Positions 21,524 to 29,726 of a DNA stretch of 32,377 bases are shown here, one piece after another. Both the position numbers and the translations under genes were made by a program. The notes under the pieces were generated by a model. The model saw only the letters and a program-made list of their open reading frames with translations, was not told where the DNA came from and ran no database searches. This stretch comes from a virus, in the IMG/VR virus record IMGVR_UViG_3300042544_001039, positions 1 through 32,377 of that record; one strand, 5' to 3'. The first letter of the stretch is position 1. Each line of letters begins with the position of its first letter.

Positions 21524-22064
21524 AGATGTTTTTTGAAATTAAATTGATGTAAGGAATAGCAAAGTCGGCTTTGACGTGATCCTCAAATAATTTTGCTTTG
21601 AGTTCTAAATGTAAGTTTTCGTAATGCTCGTTATTGGTCAAATCCTCACGTTTGAATATTAACGCTAGAATGTAGCTTACTAAGTTGCCAGTTTCTTTGC
21701 CTTGCGCTATTTTGATTCTATTCTTTTGGATTTCCTTTTCCAAACAAATCAATTCCTTTGCTTTAAACTTAAATTCTTTTCCCTCAAAAGCTACGTATTT
21801 ATATCCTTTCATTTCAATCTCGCTTTGAAGCTGGATATTTTTAGCTTTAAACACATTGAAGTTTTTGATTAAATCGACCATTGCGTTGGCATCCATATCA
21901 TTGTCAGGTAAACCAAGTACTTTAAAAATAGCCTCAAACTTTTCAGTGAGTACCAAGTCAGGAAACGACATGATATTTACAATTTTATTTAATTCGTGCA
22001 AGTCAATTTCATTCGCTTCATTGCGAAGTTCAAACGTTTCATTGTCTAATTTTAGATTAATCAT
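21510..22064 (-). CDS. First gene of inverted pair, tail assembly chaperone-like
   Basis: This 184-residue protein on the minus strand is highly helical and acidic (NEANEIDLHELNKIVNIM, then DNDMDANAMVDLIKNF), followed by a charged helix with ICLEKEIQKNRIKIAQGKE. The last codons overlap the next minus-strand gene by 14 bases. It is the expected size of a G-type chaperone, and its partner is the expected size of a T-type extension. It has a -7 box candidate just upstream. The pair is the only minus-strand coding region of the window. Identity as a chaperone is inferred from pair architecture and context, not from a decisive motif. Confidence 0.7.
   Translation of the reverse strand: MINLKLDNETFELRNEANEIDLHELNKIVNIMSFPDLVLTEKFEAIFKVLGLPDNDMDANAMVDLIKNFNVFKAKNIQLQSEIEMKGYKYVAFEGKEFKFKAKELICLEKEIQKNRIKIAQGKETGNLVSYILALIFKREDLTNNEHYENLHLELKAKLFEDHVKADFAIPYINLISKNIFDLV
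21528..21534 (-). promoter_or_regulatory. A6 slippery tract at the chaperone gene overlap
   Basis: On the minus strand the last codons of the upstream gene are TCA AAA AAC ATC, giving the heptamer A AAA AAC. A -1 slip would reach TGA after two codons (CAT CTT). A +1 slip of the lysine tRNA on AAA would enter the frame of the downstream gene, which is open here after an upstream TAA at 21541-21539. The site sits in the only window where such a shift could work. Confidence 0.45.
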
Positions 22065-22080
22065 AATTTACATTTTAGGA

Positions 22081-22088
22081 CAAAGATA
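22081..22088 (-). promoter_or_regulatory. Minus-strand -7 box for the inverted pair
   Basis: CAAAGATA on the plus strand reads TATCTTTG on the minus strand, matching TAnnTTTG, 16 nt before the minus-strand ATG at 22064. There is no clear TTG 19 bp upstream. It lies in the 44-bp divergent gap with the protease gene. It would give the minus-strand pair its own transcription against the virion operon. Confidence 0.45.
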
Positions 22089-22108
22089 CAATTTTACCTA
22101 TTATCGAC

Positions 22109-23164
22109 ATGTTACCAGTCTATAATCTTTCAATTGATGAATGCGATGCCGAAAACGGTGAGTATTTAGGCGTGCTAGAAATTGCAAACACCGCAAACCC
22201 CGCGATAATGATTAAGGGTATAGCACTTAGTGACATCAAACAAATGATTTTCAAAGACGACTTAAAATATCGTATTGCAAGCCCTGTTTTAATTCCCTCA
22301 AAGATTTACAGACGTGATGAAGCAACGGGAGAAGAATACTATGTTAACGTAACGCCTGAGATAGTTGAAAAAATGTTTGTTAAGTTCCAAAAGGATAGAA
22401 GTGGAAAAGATGTTTTTAACGACGAACACGACGAAGCGAAACGAGTACCTAGCTACATTTTAGAAACATGGTTAGTTGAAACACCAAAAACCGATAAATC
22501 ATTAATCACTTACGGTATTGAATGCCCTGAAAAGACATGGTTTGCAGTTCAACAATTCACAGATAAGCAAGCATACTTTGATTGTGTGGATAGCGGTAAG
22601 ATTGGATTTTCTATTCACGGTGAAAGTGCGTTGAAATTCACAAAACAAGAAATTATTAAACCAATAAATATGAGCAAAAGAAGAAAGTTTGTCGCTCAAT
22701 TCACTGAGGCTATCGGTACAGATACGGGTGAAGTTATTGTAACAGCAGATTCTATTGAAGTAGGTCAAGCGGTTACGGTGCTTGACGAAGATTTACAACC
22801 GATTGAAACCTTTAGCGGAAACGTCACTATTGATGACCAACCAATCACTATAACAGACAATGTTATCCAAGCGGTGGGAACAGAAGTAGAAATGACAGAA
22901 GAAGTTGAAGAAGTCGCAGAAGTTGAAATGACGGAAACAGAAGTTGTCGAAGAGGTTGAAATGGCAGAAGAAACGCCAGCAGTCGAAACGTACACTAAGG
23001 CAGAAGTTGATGCAAAATTTGATGAGATTTATTCAATGATTGCAGAGCTTAAAGTCGCAGATGTGGCAACAGTTGAAGAAGTAGAAATGAAACAAGAGAA
23101 AACGCCAGAACAATTGAGAATGGCAAAAATTGAACAATTATCAAAATTTTTAAACAAAAAATAA
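22109..23164 (+). CDS. XkdF-like prohead protease fused to scaffold
   Basis: This is a 351-residue protein in two parts. The N-terminal part carries NDEHD with H107 and GFSIHGES with S168, the His/Ser pair and glycine context of XkdF-type phage prohead serine proteases. The C-terminal part (about 250-351) is very acidic, built from imperfect E-V-E-M-T/A repeats (about 258-295), then a coiled helix and a basic tail KIEQLSKFLNKK, the composition of a capsid scaffold cleaved during maturation. The capsid gene follows after one base. Protease fused to scaffold is a known arrangement in tailed phages. Confidence 0.85.
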   Translation: MLPVYNLSIDECDAENGEYLGVLEIANTANPAIMIKGIALSDIKQMIFKDDLKYRIASPVLIPSKIYRRDEATGEEYYVNVTPEIVEKMFVKFQKDRSGKDVFNDEHDEAKRVPSYILETWLVETPKTDKSLITYGIECPEKTWFAVQQFTDKQAYFDCVDSGKIGFSIHGESALKFTKQEIIKPINMSKRRKFVAQFTEAIGTDTGEVIVTADSIEVGQAVTVLDEDLQPIETFSGNVTIDDQPITITDNVIQAVGTEVEMTEEVEEVAEVEMTETEVVEEVEMAEETPAVETYTKAEVDAKFDEIYSMIAELKVADVATVEEVEMKQEKTPEQLRMAKIEQLSKFLNKK

Positions 23165-23165
23165 C

Positions 23166-24098
23166 ATGAGCAGAAAAGTACATTTTGCAATGGACGTAAC
23201 AAACAATGCGTTATTGCAAGTTAACCCAAAAGAATTCTACACGAAAGCGTTATTATCTAACCGTTCAAGCGCACAATTTCGTCAATTACTTGGAATCAAA
23301 GAATCAACTAAAATCGCTTCTTTAGATTTCGGTACACTATTAACCGAGGCAGATTGTGATTTCGTTGCGAACGATTCTACATTGTCAGCAAAAACAATGG
23401 ACGTTTGTAAAATCGCTTTGAACACGGAAGTTTGTCAATTTGAGATTGAGCAATCATTCTTAGCTGATTGGATGAATAAAGGTTCAAACGGTGATTTTAT
23501 GCCAGCTGATTTCGCTACGCATTTCTACGATCAATTAGGTAGAACAGTTGCTGACCAATTGGAGTACCTTACATGGCAAGGTGACACAGAGGGAGAAACT
23601 GATACTTACTTAGACCTTTGCGATGGTTTGGAAAAACAATTGTCAGGTGCGGATATTCCAACAGCTCAAAAAATCGCTGGTACAAATATCACATCTACAA
23701 ACGTAATCGCACAAATGACTTTGGTTTACAATCAAATTCCAAAAGCATTGAGAAATCGTAAATCAGAAGTTAAATGGTTCGTCGCTTCAAACGTTGCTGA
23801 TGCTTACAGATTGGCAGTTGCTACACAGTCAGCTGAAGCATACACTACTAAAGATGCTCCATTGACTTTCTTGGGTTACGAGTTGACAATTGGAGAGGGT
23901 ATGACTGATTCAACAATGACTTTGTCGTTGCAGTCTAACTACATTTTCCTTGCGGATTTGGTTTCTGACCCAAGCGACATCACCACAATCAACATGAAAG
24001 AAACAACTGGAGATCGTAAGATTAGAGTTATTTCTGACTTCAAAGTAGGTTTCAACTACTTGAATGATGCTGAATGGGTAACTTACAAAATCGCCTAA
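23166..24098 (+). CDS. Major capsid protein
   Basis: This 310-residue protein follows the protease-scaffold gene by one base, the standard position of the major capsid protein. It has alternating beta segments and helices typical of the HK97 fold, including an N-terminal helical arm (NALLQVNPKEFYTKALL), a central FEIEQSFLADWMNKG and a C-terminal RKIRVISDFKVGFNYLND strand. A strong terminator follows at 24108, fitting a need for abundant transcript up to this gene. Fold is inferred from size and position; no short diagnostic motif exists. Confidence 0.82.
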   Translation: MSRKVHFAMDVTNNALLQVNPKEFYTKALLSNRSSAQFRQLLGIKESTKIASLDFGTLLTEADCDFVANDSTLSAKTMDVCKIALNTEVCQFEIEQSFLADWMNKGSNGDFMPADFATHFYDQLGRTVADQLEYLTWQGDTEGETDTYLDLCDGLEKQLSGADIPTAQKIAGTNITSTNVIAQMTLVYNQIPKALRNRKSEVKWFVASNVADAYRLAVATQSAEAYTTKDAPLTFLGYELTIGEGMTDSTMTLSLQSNYIFLADLVSDPSDITTINMKETTGDRKIRVISDFKVGFNYLNDAEWVTYKIA

Positions 24099-24107
24099 CA
24101 TTAACGA

Positions 24108-24130
24108 GGGGGTTTAATTACCCCCTTTTT
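24108..24130 (+). terminator. Intrinsic terminator after the capsid gene
   Basis: GGGGGT (24108-24113) pairs with ACCCCC (24120-24125) around a 6-nt loop, followed by TTTTT. It lies in the 55-bp gap between capsid and tail-tube genes and should shape their relative expression by partial termination. Confidence 0.82.
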
Positions 24131-24153
24131 ATTCACATTTAAAAATACATACT

Positions 24154-24660
24154 ATGGCTTGCGAAGCATTAGAGGGAATAGAATTAGGTTGTGAAAGAAA
24201 TAGCGGCGGACTTCATCAAATTTTGGTGGGTGACATGGCAGATATTTCAGCACAAACCGTTTCACTTCCTACATGGAAAATCACAGCAATGACAGTAGAC
24301 AACGAGCCTATTGAAATTGCCGTAAAAAGAAAAACATCAAACTATGTAGAGGACGAACAAAACGATTTCGTAAACGGGTCGGTTGTTGTTACCGCTACAA
24401 TCACAGCAATGTTGCACAGACGTGATGCTGATAAATCTCGCAAATTGAATATTTTGGGCGCGGGTCAAAGATACCTTTATGCAATCTGTAAAGATGCGAA
24501 CGGGTTATATTGGTTCTTCCCAAATGTACAACTTCAATCAGTTGGTGAGGGGTCAGGTCAAGAGCGTGCCGACGGTTCAAAATATTCCGTTGTATTGGTT
24601 GGAGAGAATGACCAACTTGCATACGAAATTGAGAGCGCAGTTGTTGCTGGATTATTCTAA
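24154..24660 (+). CDS. Probable major tail (tube) protein
   Basis: This 168-residue protein has a beta-rich core including SVVVTATITAMLHRRD, NGLYWFFPNVQLQSVG and YSVVLVGENDQLAYEI, consistent with the tail-tube fold. It follows the capsid gene with its own upstream terminator and downstream terminator, as expected for a separately regulated, highly expressed tube subunit. The family is not certain; a head decoration protein could look similar. Confidence 0.65.
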   Translation: MACEALEGIELGCERNSGGLHQILVGDMADISAQTVSLPTWKITAMTVDNEPIEIAVKRKTSNYVEDEQNDFVNGSVVVTATITAMLHRRDADKSRKLNILGAGQRYLYAICKDANGLYWFFPNVQLQSVGEGSGQERADGSKYSVVLVGENDQLAYEIESAVVAGLF

Positions 24661-24684
24661 AAATTAATTACTACTGATAAATTA

Positions 24685-24713
24685 AGGTTGTTCAATTTGG
24701 ACAGCCTTTTTTT
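24685..24713 (+). terminator. Intrinsic terminator after the tail-tube gene
   Basis: AGGTTGTTC (24685-24693) pairs with GGACAGCCT (24699-24707) through nine pairs, two of them G-U, with a 5-nt loop and then a run of T. It shows that an apparent upstream extension of the next gene (a TTG at 24688) is not real. Confidence 0.85.
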
Positions 24714-24729
24714 GTGTCCTATTATTTAC

Positions 24730-25062
24730 ATGATTTATTTAGAAAAGAATATTTCCACAAACATAGCATTGACACTTAAAGAGAGTTCTTTGTTATCCGT
24801 GCCTTATTACTTGTTTCATTTTGTTAACGAGATAAACAAAAGCGAAACATTTGTAAGTTTTGAGGACATAAGCGGTTATCCTGAACGATACAATTTATTT
24901 ACAATGCAATTAGACTACGTTAAAGGTCAATATACCTATACTGTTTATGAAAGTATATTACCTGACCCCGAAACGATAGCAGATACAACAGGTCACATTG
25001 TTGAAACGGGTATAATGATTATTCACTCCGATGAGGATGCAAACACAAACATTTATTTATGA
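24730..25062 (+). CDS. Hypothetical virion-module protein, 110 residues
   Basis: This small protein starts at the ATG at 24730. The middle is acidic and aromatic (VSFEDISGYPERYNLF) and continues with a beta-like QLDYVKGQYTYTVYE pattern that recurs in small Bacteroidetes phage virion-module proteins. It ends in an acidic tail and overlaps the portal start by four bases, so it is translationally coupled to portal. A structural or head-tail assembly role is likely, but no partner is identified. Confidence 0.65.
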   Translation: MIYLEKNISTNIALTLKESSLLSVPYYLFHFVNEINKSETFVSFEDISGYPERYNLFTMQLDYVKGQYTYTVYESILPDPETIADTTGHIVETGIMIIHSDEDANTNIYL

Positions 25063-26387
25063 AAATACTAGGTATAAATTTTAGCAGAAATTCAGTCGTA
25101 AGGACAGAGCAACAAGCATACAGTACTCCGTTTGGGCAAATTGGCGATGGTAATTTATCGTTACCTTTTATTCAATCGCAAGTACACAAAGCGGGCGTTA
25201 TTTATTTTGGTCAAGATAACTTATTCCCAAGTGTACTAGATCAAATGTACTACACATCTCCAATTCACGGGGCGGTTATTGACTTTACAGTAATGGCGGT
25301 TATCGGTGGAGGTTTTACAGTTGAGGGATTAAGCGACGGAAAAGACAAGGTGGCGTTTGGCGTATGGTCACGACGAAACAAAGTTGATAGAAATCTAGAA
25401 ACAGTCGCACGAGATTATAAGATGCACGCACGTGTACATTTTCTATTGAAGTATTCAGATAGTGGTAAATTCCTTTGTATGGAAAGATTACAACCCGCTT
25501 CTATTCGTTATCGCTTTGACGGCAACTATGAATTTTCTAGCGATTGGTCAACAGGAAAAGAAAGAAGATTATTAGAAGCATTCCACCCCGCTAAAGTAGG
25601 AAAGTACAAAGAAATGCTTTATACGTTTGGCGAAGTTGGCGCGGGTCAAGATATTTATCCTATTCCTACTTATTCAAGTGCGTTAAATTGGTGCTATTTA
25701 GATGGCGAACAATCATATTTCCACAAATCAAACCTACAAAATTCTATCTTTCCCAGTTTAATTATTAGACGCCCTAAGCGATTCGGTTCTAAAAAAGAGG
25801 TCGAAGATTTCAAAGATGGTTTAATAAATAACAAAGGCGCGAAAAACGCTGGAAAAGTATTCGTTTTAACGGGTGACGGTATGGAAAATACTCCTGAAGT
25901 AGTTACACCAAGCGCACAAAACAATGATAAGTTATTTGAGGGTACAAGTAAAGAGTTGAAAGATAATATTTGCTTTGCGCACAAAATTAACCCGTCCATT
26001 ATGGGCGTAAAGGTTGCGGGTTCTTTGGGCAATGCTCAAGAGCTTGAAATGAGTTACGCTATCTTTGAGAAAAACGTAGTATTTCCGATGCGTAGACAAT
26101 TGGAAAATATGTATAACGAACTTTTACAAATCGCAAACGTCAATGGAACTTTCAATATTAATGGATTCAAAATTATTGGTGAGGAAATTGTTGGGGGTGA
26201 AGAAAGTAAAATCAATAAAACGGGTGAATTACTTAATGCTATGTCGCCATTGCTTGCAAACAAAGTACTTGACAACCTTACAATCAATGAAATTAGACGT
26301 ATTGCTGGACTTGCAGACGTTCCCGACGGTGACAAACTTGCAAACCCAAGCGCACCAAGTAACAATCCCGAAACACCGACAATATGA
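25059..26387 (+). CDS. Portal protein
   Basis: This is a 442-residue protein of the phage portal type. It has a basic N-terminus, the IHGAVIDFTVMAVIGGGFTV core strand, a long middle with GKYKEMLYTF, SSALNWCYLDGEQSYF and LIIRRPKRFG, and a C-terminal helical region near FEKNVVFPMRRQLENMYNEL, where portals have the long wing helices. It forms the dodecameric DNA entry ring at one vertex. It overlaps upstream and downstream genes by four bases each. Placement after capsid and tail-tube genes is non-canonical. Confidence 0.85.
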   Translation: MKILGINFSRNSVVRTEQQAYSTPFGQIGDGNLSLPFIQSQVHKAGVIYFGQDNLFPSVLDQMYYTSPIHGAVIDFTVMAVIGGGFTVEGLSDGKDKVAFGVWSRRNKVDRNLETVARDYKMHARVHFLLKYSDSGKFLCMERLQPASIRYRFDGNYEFSSDWSTGKERRLLEAFHPAKVGKYKEMLYTFGEVGAGQDIYPIPTYSSALNWCYLDGEQSYFHKSNLQNSIFPSLIIRRPKRFGSKKEVEDFKDGLINNKGAKNAGKVFVLTGDGMENTPEVVTPSAQNNDKLFEGTSKELKDNICFAHKINPSIMGVKVAGSLGNAQELEMSYAIFEKNVVFPMRRQLENMYNELLQIANVNGTFNINGFKIIGEEIVGGEESKINKTGELLNAMSPLLANKVLDNLTINEIRRIAGLADVPDGDKLANPSAPSNNPETPTI

Positions 26388-26887
26388 TTTACTTTGTAAC
26401 AGAAAATTACCTAAAGCAAAAGACACCGATAACTCAAAATGTTAGTGCCACCGATGTGATGCCGTTTATCGAGCCGTCTGCAAGCGGTTGGATGCAATCG
26501 ATTCTAGGTACTTACTTTTTTAATCATTTGTTGACGGCTTACAACGCACAAACATTAACAAGTGATGAAGAAATATTAGTTGAAAAGATTAAACCCGCTA
26601 TTGCTTGGCGTGCTACTGTTGACTGCGTTCTAGGTCTTACATATCAACTAAAAAACAAAGGACTTCAAAAGCAAAACGGTGATAACTCCGAAAGTGTAGA
26701 ACAAACAGAAACAACGTTTGTGATGCGACACTACGAGCAGAAAGCTGAATTCTTTGAAATGATAACAAGAAAATATTTGAAGTCAAATAGAGATTTGTTT
26801 CCTGAATTTACAAGCCAACTAAATAGAGATTCAGAATTAGCGCCACAGAACGATGATAATTTTAACACTGATACAATGTTTATATGA
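26384..26887 (+). CDS. Head-tail connector-like protein (DUF6712-type candidate)
   Basis: This 167-residue protein has a helical core (DEEILVEKIKPAIAWRATVD), an acidic linker with Gln-rich parts, and a C-terminal helix with AEFFEMITRKYLKSNRDLF. This arrangement is typical of the head-tail adaptor proteins found after portal in Bacteroidetes phages. It overlaps the portal gene and the following gene by four bases each. It probably forms the ring between portal and tail. Confidence 0.65.
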   Translation: MIYFVTENYLKQKTPITQNVSATDVMPFIEPSASGWMQSILGTYFFNHLLTAYNAQTLTSDEEILVEKIKPAIAWRATVDCVLGLTYQLKNKGLQKQNGDNSESVEQTETTFVMRHYEQKAEFFEMITRKYLKSNRDLFPEFTSQLNRDSELAPQNDDNFNTDTMFI

Positions 26888-29076
26888 TTAGTTATTTACA
26901 AGCAGTCAACGTTATAAAGAGCTTTGCAGACCAAAATTATTTTGTCAATCGTTTCGATTTTGAGTTCAAAGAGCAAATGCAGAATTTAGCTACCTTAAAT
27001 GAAGCGTATCCGTTTTTGTATGTAGTTCCCTTAGCAAGTGATACAATCACAAATGTGAATGAATTTGAGGTTGAAATTTATTGCGTGGATAGATTACAAA
27101 AAGACCGTACAAATGTTAACTATGTAGTGTCAGACACTAACCAAATATTAAACGATTTGGTGTTATGGTTAGAGGAGGGACAAGATGACATTGAGATAGT
27201 AGGAACGGCAACACAAACACCGATAAACAACGATTTGTTAGACTACGTTGGTGGGTGGGTTTTAAGAGTACGTTTGCAAGTTGAAAAAATTGGGCTTTGT
27301 GAAATACCTTTAGGGGGTGAAATGCCACCACCACCAACTTGCGAAAACGCTACTTTCCAAAATTCAGATGAATCATTTGTGACTACAATTGCAAGCGGAG
27401 AAACTTTTACAAGTGAAGATGTAAATATTCGTGTTTTTGACCAAAACGGAAACAATCTATCTGAAGATAAATATCCTAGTAATATTCCAGTAGATATTAC
27501 AGTTGAAGTAACAAACGAAGTATACGCAGAAGCGATAAACTCACTTAATGAAGTTGTAACAACTGCAGTATTAACACCGACAAATAACCAAATCTTAGCA
27601 CCTGACGCACATTTAAGAATTAAAAAGTCAGGCGGTACTGATATTGTAGAAATTGATTTGCCATCGGGAAGTGATGAAGTTCAAATCATTTCAGATAGCG
27701 TAATTACTTTAAAAGATAGTGCAAGCACAACGATAAGCACTACAAACGTACAAGCAACTGAAACCGCAAACATAACCGCTCCAGACGGATTAATTAATAT
27801 AAACGGGTCAAGTGTTGGAAATGTAAAATCAAACGGCATACGAAACCTATTCGTAAAATTGAACGGTACTAATTCGGGAACTTACGATGGAATTGATACG
27901 ATTAACGTAACCGCAACTGATGCGTGGGTACGTCCGACGGGTTGGCTTCCATTAGATACAGTTGGAACTGGAACAAATAATTTCAGCGGTTTGTTCGCAG
28001 TTTATGAAACGCAAAAAAATGTTTGTACTCTTAGAATTGCATTTCCAAGTGGAACACGCATAATAAATTGGGGTGATGGCACAACAACAACGGCAAGTTC
28101 ATCAACAATTTACACAAAAGTTTATGATTACGCCACATTGTCAAGTGTGGTATTGACAGACGAGTTCGGATTTAATTATAAAATGGCGGTTGTAAATGTA
28201 AGTTTAACTGTTGCGACTGCATTATTTATTGATGACAACACAACCGCCACATTAATAAATAATGGTCGTATTTTAGGGTGGTTAGATATTGCTTTAGATT
28301 GCTCAACTTTAAATAACATTTCCGCATCAGCGAACGCAAAAAGTTCGTTACTTCAAAGGTTGTTAGTTTACAATATGTCCGCAACAGTAAGCGGTTGTAA
28401 TTTACAATATTTGCCACATTTGAGAGTGCTTAAATTTCCGTTTGCGAATTCGACAACAAACGGCGTAAACACTTTATTTAATTTTAATTTAGGGCAAGTT
28501 AGGGATGAGTCTAACAATCCAATTGCGTTGAATTTAACGGGCGCAACTGGTAATAATCAATTAGTATTATCAAACGGTTTAATTGATAAATTAGGCAACA
28601 TAAACGCTCCAACAATTACCAACGCTTCACAATTTCTATCAACAAATAAAATGTTGCAAGAAGTTGGAACGCTAAACTTTCCACTAGCAACAAATATGTC
28701 TCAATTTTTGTGGGTTTGTGAAGAATTAGTAAACGTAGGAACGATAACAACGGGTGAATCGCTAACAAATTTAAATTCATTCGCCACCAATGCGAGAAAG
28801 GTCAAATCTTTGGTTTTTACAGAATGTTCAGGAGTTACAGATTTTACAAATGCTTTTGCTGGAATGACATCTTTAGAAACTTTGATTTTGCCAAATGCGA
28901 CTAGAAGCTTTACAATTGATGATTGCAATATGTCAGCAACTGCAATAGATGCTTTATTCACTTCATTGGGAACTGCCGTAGGTTTTCGAACGATAAACGT
29001 AAGAAGAAACCCTGGTTCTGCAACTTGTACAACTTCAATTGCAACATCAAAAGGTTTCACAGTGGTAATCGCTTAA
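26884..29076 (+). CDS. Tail-terminator-like domain fused to a large adhesin (730 residues)
   Basis: Residues about 1-150 look like a tail terminator/neck protein: DFEFKEQMQNLATLNEAYP, then VEIYCVDRLQKDRTNV and a beta-rich end. A proline-rich linker (GGEMPPPPTC, about 144-153) leads to a long beta-rich region of Ig/PKD type with INWGDGTTTT near 394-403. The C-terminal 200 residues contain repeated N-x-x-x-x-x-L-x-x-V-G-T-type segments resembling BspA-like leucine-rich repeats (about 520-730). Such repeats bind surfaces in Bacteroidetes. A joining/terminator protein fused to an adhesin would be unusual. The reading frame is uninterrupted. Confidence 0.7.
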   Translation: MISYLQAVNVIKSFADQNYFVNRFDFEFKEQMQNLATLNEAYPFLYVVPLASDTITNVNEFEVEIYCVDRLQKDRTNVNYVVSDTNQILNDLVLWLEEGQDDIEIVGTATQTPINNDLLDYVGGWVLRVRLQVEKIGLCEIPLGGEMPPPPTCENATFQNSDESFVTTIASGETFTSEDVNIRVFDQNGNNLSEDKYPSNIPVDITVEVTNEVYAEAINSLNEVVTTAVLTPTNNQILAPDAHLRIKKSGGTDIVEIDLPSGSDEVQIISDSVITLKDSASTTISTTNVQATETANITAPDGLININGSSVGNVKSNGIRNLFVKLNGTNSGTYDGIDTINVTATDAWVRPTGWLPLDTVGTGTNNFSGLFAVYETQKNVCTLRIAFPSGTRIINWGDGTTTTASSSTIYTKVYDYATLSSVVLTDEFGFNYKMAVVNVSLTVATALFIDDNTTATLINNGRILGWLDIALDCSTLNNISASANAKSSLLQRLLVYNMSATVSGCNLQYLPHLRVLKFPFANSTTNGVNTLFNFNLGQVRDESNNPIALNLTGATGNNQLVLSNGLIDKLGNINAPTITNASQFLSTNKMLQEVGTLNFPLATNMSQFLWVCEELVNVGTITTGESLTNLNSFATNARKVKSLVFTECSGVTDFTNAFAGMTSLETLILPNATRSFTIDDCNMSATAIDALFTSLGTAVGFRTINVRRNPGSATCTTSIATSKGFTVVIA

Positions 29077-29086
29077 TTTTAGAAAT

Positions 29087-29245
29087 ATGTTTTACAAATT
29101 TGAAAATGGAAAGTGGGAATATGGTTATACAGTTTGCCTACCAAGTGGCGAAATTTTGACCGAAGAAAATAAAGTTAATTCTGACGGTTGGGAGTGGCAC
29201 GATGAACAACCTATTGATTTTAATGTAACTAATGTTACAGAATAA
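29087..29245 (+). CDS. Small protein of the adhesin region, 52 residues
   Basis: An ORF of 52 residues starts 11 bases after the adhesin stop: MFYKFENGKWEYGYTVCLPS, then an acidic, Trp-rich part with SDGWEWHDEQPIDF. The compact aromatic pattern resembles small phage proteins placed at the end of tail fibre genes, which assist fibre assembly or attachment. It precedes the lysis cassette by 24 bases. Confidence 0.6.
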   Translation: MFYKFENGKWEYGYTVCLPSGEILTEENKVNSDGWEWHDEQPIDFNVTNVTE

Positions 29246-29256
29246 AAATAAATAGT

Positions 29257-29264
29257 TACATTTG
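29257..29264 (+). promoter_or_regulatory. Candidate -7 box for the lysis cassette
   Basis: TACATTTG matches TAnnTTTG, nine nucleotides beyond the stop of the preceding gene and five nucleotides before the ATG at 29270 (or eight before 29273). Such a short leader would be nearly leaderless. The -33 position has TTA instead of TTG. A late-timed promoter for lysis is possible, but a chance match in AT-rich DNA is also plausible. Confidence 0.35.
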
Positions 29265-29269
29265 ATGCG

Positions 29270-29518
29270 ATGATGGAAGCGGTTAAAATATTTAAGACTT
29301 ACGGAGGGCTGGGAGTGGTTTCCGTTTGGTTATTCATGACGAATAGTAGAGTAGATAAATTGGAACTAGAATTACAAGCGTGTAACGATAGTAAAATTGA
29401 CATTTACAGAGAACTAACCAAGCCGATAACAAGCAAGCACGACAAAGATAAACCGCTAAAAATCGCAATTTTATCACAAGCAGTAAACTTTAAAAATTCA
29501 GAAGATGAAGAATGTTGA
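29270..29518 (+). CDS. Small single-span membrane protein, possible holin or spanin
   Basis: This 82-residue protein has a hydrophobic helix near the N-terminus (YGGLGVVSVWLFMTN, about 11-25), followed by a charged helical region (VDKLELELQACNDSKIDIYR). One N-terminal span plus a cytoplasmic or periplasmic coil fits an inner-membrane spanin or a class III holin. The double methionine start leaves 29270 or 29273 open. It overlaps the next membrane-protein gene by 14 bases. A lysis role is inferred from position before an endolysin candidate. Confidence 0.55.
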   Translation: MMEAVKIFKTYGGLGVVSVWLFMTNSRVDKLELELQACNDSKIDIYRELTKPITSKHDKDKPLKIAILSQAVNFKNSEDEEC

Positions 29519-29726
29519 AAACATGGATTTGTTGGAACGCCTTGAAGCACCGACACCAAAAAAGAACAAAAGAATAGGTCGTATTTTTACGGCTATTGGG
29601 GTTATTGCTGGAACTATTTTAAGCGCTGGAGTTATAACAGCACCTTTTGGAGTTACAATTTTAACAGTTGTTACAGCCGTGAGCGGTGGTATTGCAGTTT
29701 TCAATGGTCAGAAAGTCGCTGAATAA
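29505..29726 (+). CDS. Small two-span membrane protein, holin candidate
   Basis: This 73-residue protein has a basic N-terminus (PTPKKNKRIGRIF), then two hydrophobic segments: TAIGVIAGTILSAGVITAP and VTILTVVTAVSGGIAVF, separated by a short loop. Two close transmembrane helices with a charged N-terminal tail is the profile of class II holins. It lies between the previous membrane protein and the metallophosphoesterase, and its stop overlaps the next start by one base. It is the best holin candidate in the genome. Confidence 0.6.
   Translation: MKNVENMDLLERLEAPTPKKNKRIGRIFTAIGVIAGTILSAGVITAPFGVTILTVVTAVSGGIAVFNGQKVAE

Noticed and set aside
21528-21534. Canonical -1 frameshift at A AAA AAC in the inverted pair
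   Set aside because: A -1 slip reaches TGA after CAT CTT, so it cannot produce a long fusion; only +1 (or -2) would, and that is what I report.
22886-22995. Short repeats of GAAGTTGAA type
   Set aside because: They are coding repeats of an acidic Glu/Val linker in the scaffold part of the protease-scaffold protein, not a separate element.
24688-24729. TTG extension of the 110-residue gene
   Set aside because: It begins inside the terminator hairpin at 24685-24713; ATG 24730 is the sensible start.
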